Source: Thermoplasmata archaeon | GTDB taxonomy: Archaea > Thermoplasmatota > Thermoplasmata > Thermoplasmatales > Thermoplasmataceae | Assembly (NCBI GenBank): GCA_021802165.1 | Contig: JAKAAU010000060.1 | Location: forward strand, 1-8,073 | Length of the DNA: 8,073 nucleotides | Direction: 5' to 3' | Shown: positions 6,377 through 8,073 of the stretch, in pieces | How the letters are laid out: each line of letters starts with the position of its first letter | Numbering within the stretch: the first letter of the stretch is position 1 | Position numbers and translations under genes: made by a program | Notes under the pieces: model-generated | What the model saw: the letters and a program-made list of their open reading frames with translations, nothing else | What the model was told of the DNA's origin: nothing | Databases searched by the model: none

Positions 6377-7715
6377 GGAGGTGCATGCTGAATCTATTAA
6401 TTATTTTTCTTATAAGAGGATACAGTATAAGTGCCAGAATAAAGGATATATAATAGCTTATATCAACACCCCCCAGGTATAATTTTGAAATAATCCCCTC
6501 ATATATTATTCCAGGGTCCATGAAAGGTACTGAAATAGCCAGAGCCATGAAGTAGGAAAGTATTCCAGAAATATTGAATCCAGGTATGGATTTGAAGTTG
6601 AAACCTTTGTTTTTGTTCACTATAAAAAAGTCGGCAATCATTATTCCCAGCCAGGGAGTTATCCAGTAGTCAAGCAGAAACAGGAAATCTTCATAAAATG
6701 AATAAAATCTTGTGTAGAGTATTATAGATAGCACGGTTGCTATTACTATCCCGGTGGCAACAGTGTATATTCTTTTCAGCTTCAGACCGGTGCTTTTCAG
6801 TGAAATTGAATTAGAATAGAGGTTTATGGCATCCGCCGCTATCCCGCCCAGGAAAATTGCAGATAGCCCTATAACGCCATAAGGGCCCAGTACAGAGCTC
6901 AGATCGCCTGCAGGGTTTCCCGATGGATTCATGGACATTATCGCCACAAAAAGTCCTGCAATTTCGGCCCATACGGTTGCCAGAAGTCCACCACTGAAAG
7001 TGTATATAAAGGAGTTCCTGGTTTTGTTGTACCGTGAATAATCGGCAGCGTAGGGGCCCCATGACATGAGATATGAAAATGATGTTGCAAGTGTTATTCC
7101 AAAAGCCACACCGAAACCGTAGTACAGGGGTTTATAGGCATGGAGTTCCCCCACGTGGATGGCGGCATTGGCCACTATAAAGATGAATAAAAGGCCGAGT
7201 ACAAGAGACATAGTTTTTTCAAAATATGAAATAGCCCTTCTCCCGGAATTAGATATGAGGAATATTATAACAGCCATAGCAAGTATGGAAATTTCATAAT
7301 ACGGTATGTGGAATGCCAGGGAAAAGGCGAAGGATGCAAGTATGAGGTTAACTGTTAGCCAGCCAAGTGTATTCAGCCACTGAAGCCCCGTCATGAATAT
7401 GCCAAAATGCTTACCGAAGGCCCTTCTGCCAAGTATCATCTGGGGAAGCCCTGTAAGCGTACCAGTTTTTGACATAAACCCGACCAGGAGCGACCCCATT
7501 ATGCTCCCGAGCACCATGGAAAATACTGCCATCTGGATGCTAAGGCCGAGCAGTACGGGTATAAACCCGATGGCAAAGTCCCCCACCGTCAGATTGGAGG
7601 CAAACCAGATGGTAAAGAGTTCGGAGGAGTTATTTTTCCGCATGTCAAGTGGAACAGGGTCGAATTCCCCATATGTATATTTAGGATTTACATTATCCTT
7701 ATTCTCAAGATGCAC
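6366..7715 (-). CDS. NCS1-family nucleobase/cytosine permease
   Basis: This 449-residue membrane protein belongs to the nucleobase:cation symporter-1 family, which takes up cytosine, uracil, purines, allantoin, hydantoins or related heterocycles. About twelve hydrophobic segments are visible after a hydrophilic N-terminus of about 33 residues containing the pre-TM1 PVP motif (20-22). Family hallmarks are the TM1 stretch WFASNLTVGDF (37-47), LGRRAFGKHFG (95-105), SWGPYAADYSRY (218-229), NLYSNSISLK (298-307) and DYWITPWLGIMIADFF (349-364). The start is GTG: an in-frame TAA lies 27 bases upstream and the next Met is residue 25, beyond the conserved PVP. A TATA-like element lies 17-24 bases upstream, slightly close for a leaderless start. 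The dut gene overlaps its last 11 bases, so the two are almost certainly co-transcribed. That hints at pyrimidine uptake, but nadM further downstream leaves an NAD precursor possible. Family assignment is secure, substrate unknown. Confidence 0.92.
   Translation of the reverse strand: MHLENKDNVNPKYTYGEFDPVPLDMRKNNSSELFTIWFASNLTVGDFAIGFIPVLLGLSIQMAVFSMVLGSIMGSLLVGFMSKTGTLTGLPQMILGRRAFGKHFGIFMTGLQWLNTLGWLTVNLILASFAFSLAFHIPYYEISILAMAVIIFLISNSGRRAISYFEKTMSLVLGLLFIFIVANAAIHVGELHAYKPLYYGFGVAFGITLATSFSYLMSWGPYAADYSRYNKTRNSFIYTFSGGLLATVWAEIAGLFVAIMSMNPSGNPAGDLSSVLGPYGVIGLSAIFLGGIAADAINLYSNSISLKSTGLKLKRIYTVATGIVIATVLSIILYTRFYSFYEDFLFLLDYWITPWLGIMIADFFIVNKNKGFNFKSIPGFNISGILSYFMALAISVPFMDPGIIYEGIISKLYLGGVDISYYISFILALILYPLIRKIINRFSMHLHAE
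6371..6390 (-). promoter_or_regulatory. Hairpin over the dut start codon at the permease-dut overlap
   Basis: CAGCAT (6390-6385 on the minus strand) pairs perfectly with ATGCTG (6376-6371) around the eight-base loop GCACCTCC. The dut ATG is the first codon of the 3' arm, and the hairpin lies within the last permease codons. A ribosome finishing the permease would melt it. Loop bases CACCUCC equal the anti-Shine-Dalgarno tail of archaeal 16S rRNA. The structure is visible; the regulatory role is inference. Confidence 0.3.
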
Positions 7716-7731
7716 AGACAGGTATACAAAA

Positions 7732-7739
7732 TTATATAA
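7732..7739 (-). promoter_or_regulatory. TATA-like element of the permease-dut transcript
   Basis: TTATATAA on the minus strand lies 17-24 bases before the GTG start of the permease. The usual spacing would place transcription start at or a few bases past the GTG, so a weak upstream alternative or a short spacing must be assumed. It lies in the 110-base divergent region shared with scpB. Confidence 0.45.
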
Positions 7740-7795
7740 TTAGTTTTTTCAATGTCCAATTATCCAGAATCCCAATGAACATTTAATTCAATAGG

Positions 7796-7803
7796 TTTAA
7801 ATT
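7796..7803 (+). promoter_or_regulatory. TATA box of scpB
   Basis: TTTAAATT lies 23-30 bases before the scpB ATG, the expected spacing for a leaderless archaeal transcript. No Shine-Dalgarno precedes the ATG. The element is divergent from, and about 56 bases away from, the permease TATA-like box. Confidence 0.55.
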
Positions 7804-7825
7804 CTATTTTTTATATTGATTTACA

Positions 7826-8073
7826 ATGAACGACATCTCCAAAAAGATTGAGGCCATACTTTATTCATCCAGGGAGCCATTAAAGGCATCAGAAATTTCA
7901 GAGTACCTGGGGATCAGTACTGCCGAATTCAGCAGGGCGATAAGGGAGATATCCAGAAACTATGAGGAAATCAACAGCTCTTTGAAGGTTGGACAGTTCG
8001 GAAACAGTTATAAAATTAAATTGAGTGAGGATATGGTCCCATTTGTGGAACCTTTTATAGAGAAGGAATTTAC
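7826..8073 (+). CDS. scpB: Segregation and condensation protein ScpB, N-terminal part
   Basis: The reading frame opens at 7826 and runs off the right edge, so only the first 82 residues are seen. The start MNDISKKIEAILYSSREPL, followed by KASEISEYLGIS (residues 20-31), matches the first winged-helix domain of ScpB, whose family pattern is IEAxLFxSxEPL followed by a helix-turn-helix. Later residues NSYKIKLSED (about 63-72) fit the beta wing. ScpB binds the kleisin ScpA and, with Smc, forms the condensin complex that organises the chromosome. The start is supported by a TATA box 23-30 bases upstream and by the match of the first residues to the family. The gene is divergent from the permease; scpA or smc would be looked for beyond the right edge. 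The call rests on a short segment, so it is probable rather than certain. Confidence 0.82.
   Translation, partial: MNDISKKIEAILYSSREPLKASEISEYLGISTAEFSRAIREISRNYEEINSSLKVGQFGNSYKIKLSEDMVPFVEPFIEKEF

Noticed and set aside
6377..6453. Plus-strand GGAGGTG followed by an ATG and a 22-codon hydrophobic ORF
   Set aside because: The Shine-Dalgarno-like sequence is only one base from the ATG, too close to work, and the ORF lies antisense to the permease 3' end. The GGAGGTG comes from His-Leu-His codons on the other strand.
6811..7062. An 83-codon minus-strand frame inside the permease gene
   Set aside because: It is in another frame of the same strand as the permease, whose frame here encodes the conserved SWGPYAADYSRY region; the alternative shows no family features.
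7788..7819. TCAATA...TATTGA inverted repeat flanking the scpB TATA box
   Set aside because: Six-base AT-rich arms with a 20-base spacer are expected by chance in this composition; nothing else supports an operator.
1..8073. CRISPR array, insertion sequence, attachment site, tRNA or rRNA
   Set aside because: I found no regularly spaced repeats, transposase or integrase frame, terminal inverted repeats, or tRNA-like cloverleaf on either strand. Genes are close-packed housekeeping types.

Overview
The window looks like chromosomal DNA of a thermoacidophilic archaeon of the Thermoplasmata (Thermoplasma/Ferroplasma/Cuniculiplasma type); this placement is inference. The protein set is archaeal: PheS alpha of the archaeal type, a family B replicative polymerase, archaeal NadM, archaeal-subfamily dUTPase and ScpB. 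AGG and ATA codons are frequent. TATA-like boxes sit about 22-31 bases before most start codons and Shine-Dalgarno sequences are generally absent, which is the leaderless-mRNA pattern known from this group. Base composition is moderately AT-rich by eye (not counted).

Layout. 1-107: short AT-rich leader. 108-1565 (+): pheS. 1568-2800 (-): an Fsr-like MFS exporter, converging on pheS with only two bases between the stop codons. 2860-5190 (-): family B DNA polymerase. 5191-5367: a 177-base spacer with the polB promoter and no convincing gene. 5368-5886 (-): nadM, with a palindrome between its TATA box and start codon. 5945-6376 (-): an archaeal dUTPase whose start overlaps the end of the next gene upstream. 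6366-7715 (-): an NCS1-family nucleobase/cytosine permease. 7716-7825: divergent promoter region. 7826 to the right edge (+): N-terminal part of scpB.

How the genes relate. Five consecutive genes run on the minus strand (permease, dut, nadM, polB, MFS), but only permease-dut is clearly one transcript; nadM, polB and the MFS gene each have their own TATA box. The common theme is nucleotide supply and DNA synthesis: base uptake, dUTP removal, NAD synthesis and replication by a polymerase likely to carry the archaeal uracil-sensing N-terminal domain. pheS (translation) and scpB (chromosome condensation) flank the block.

I see no tRNA or rRNA, CRISPR array, insertion sequence, integrase or intein. 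The region reads as ordinary housekeeping sequence and I found no clear new system. The most interesting points are the overlapping permease-dut junction with a hairpin over the dut start codon, the unresolved substrate of that permease (pyrimidine or NAD precursor), and the palindrome in the nadM promoter.
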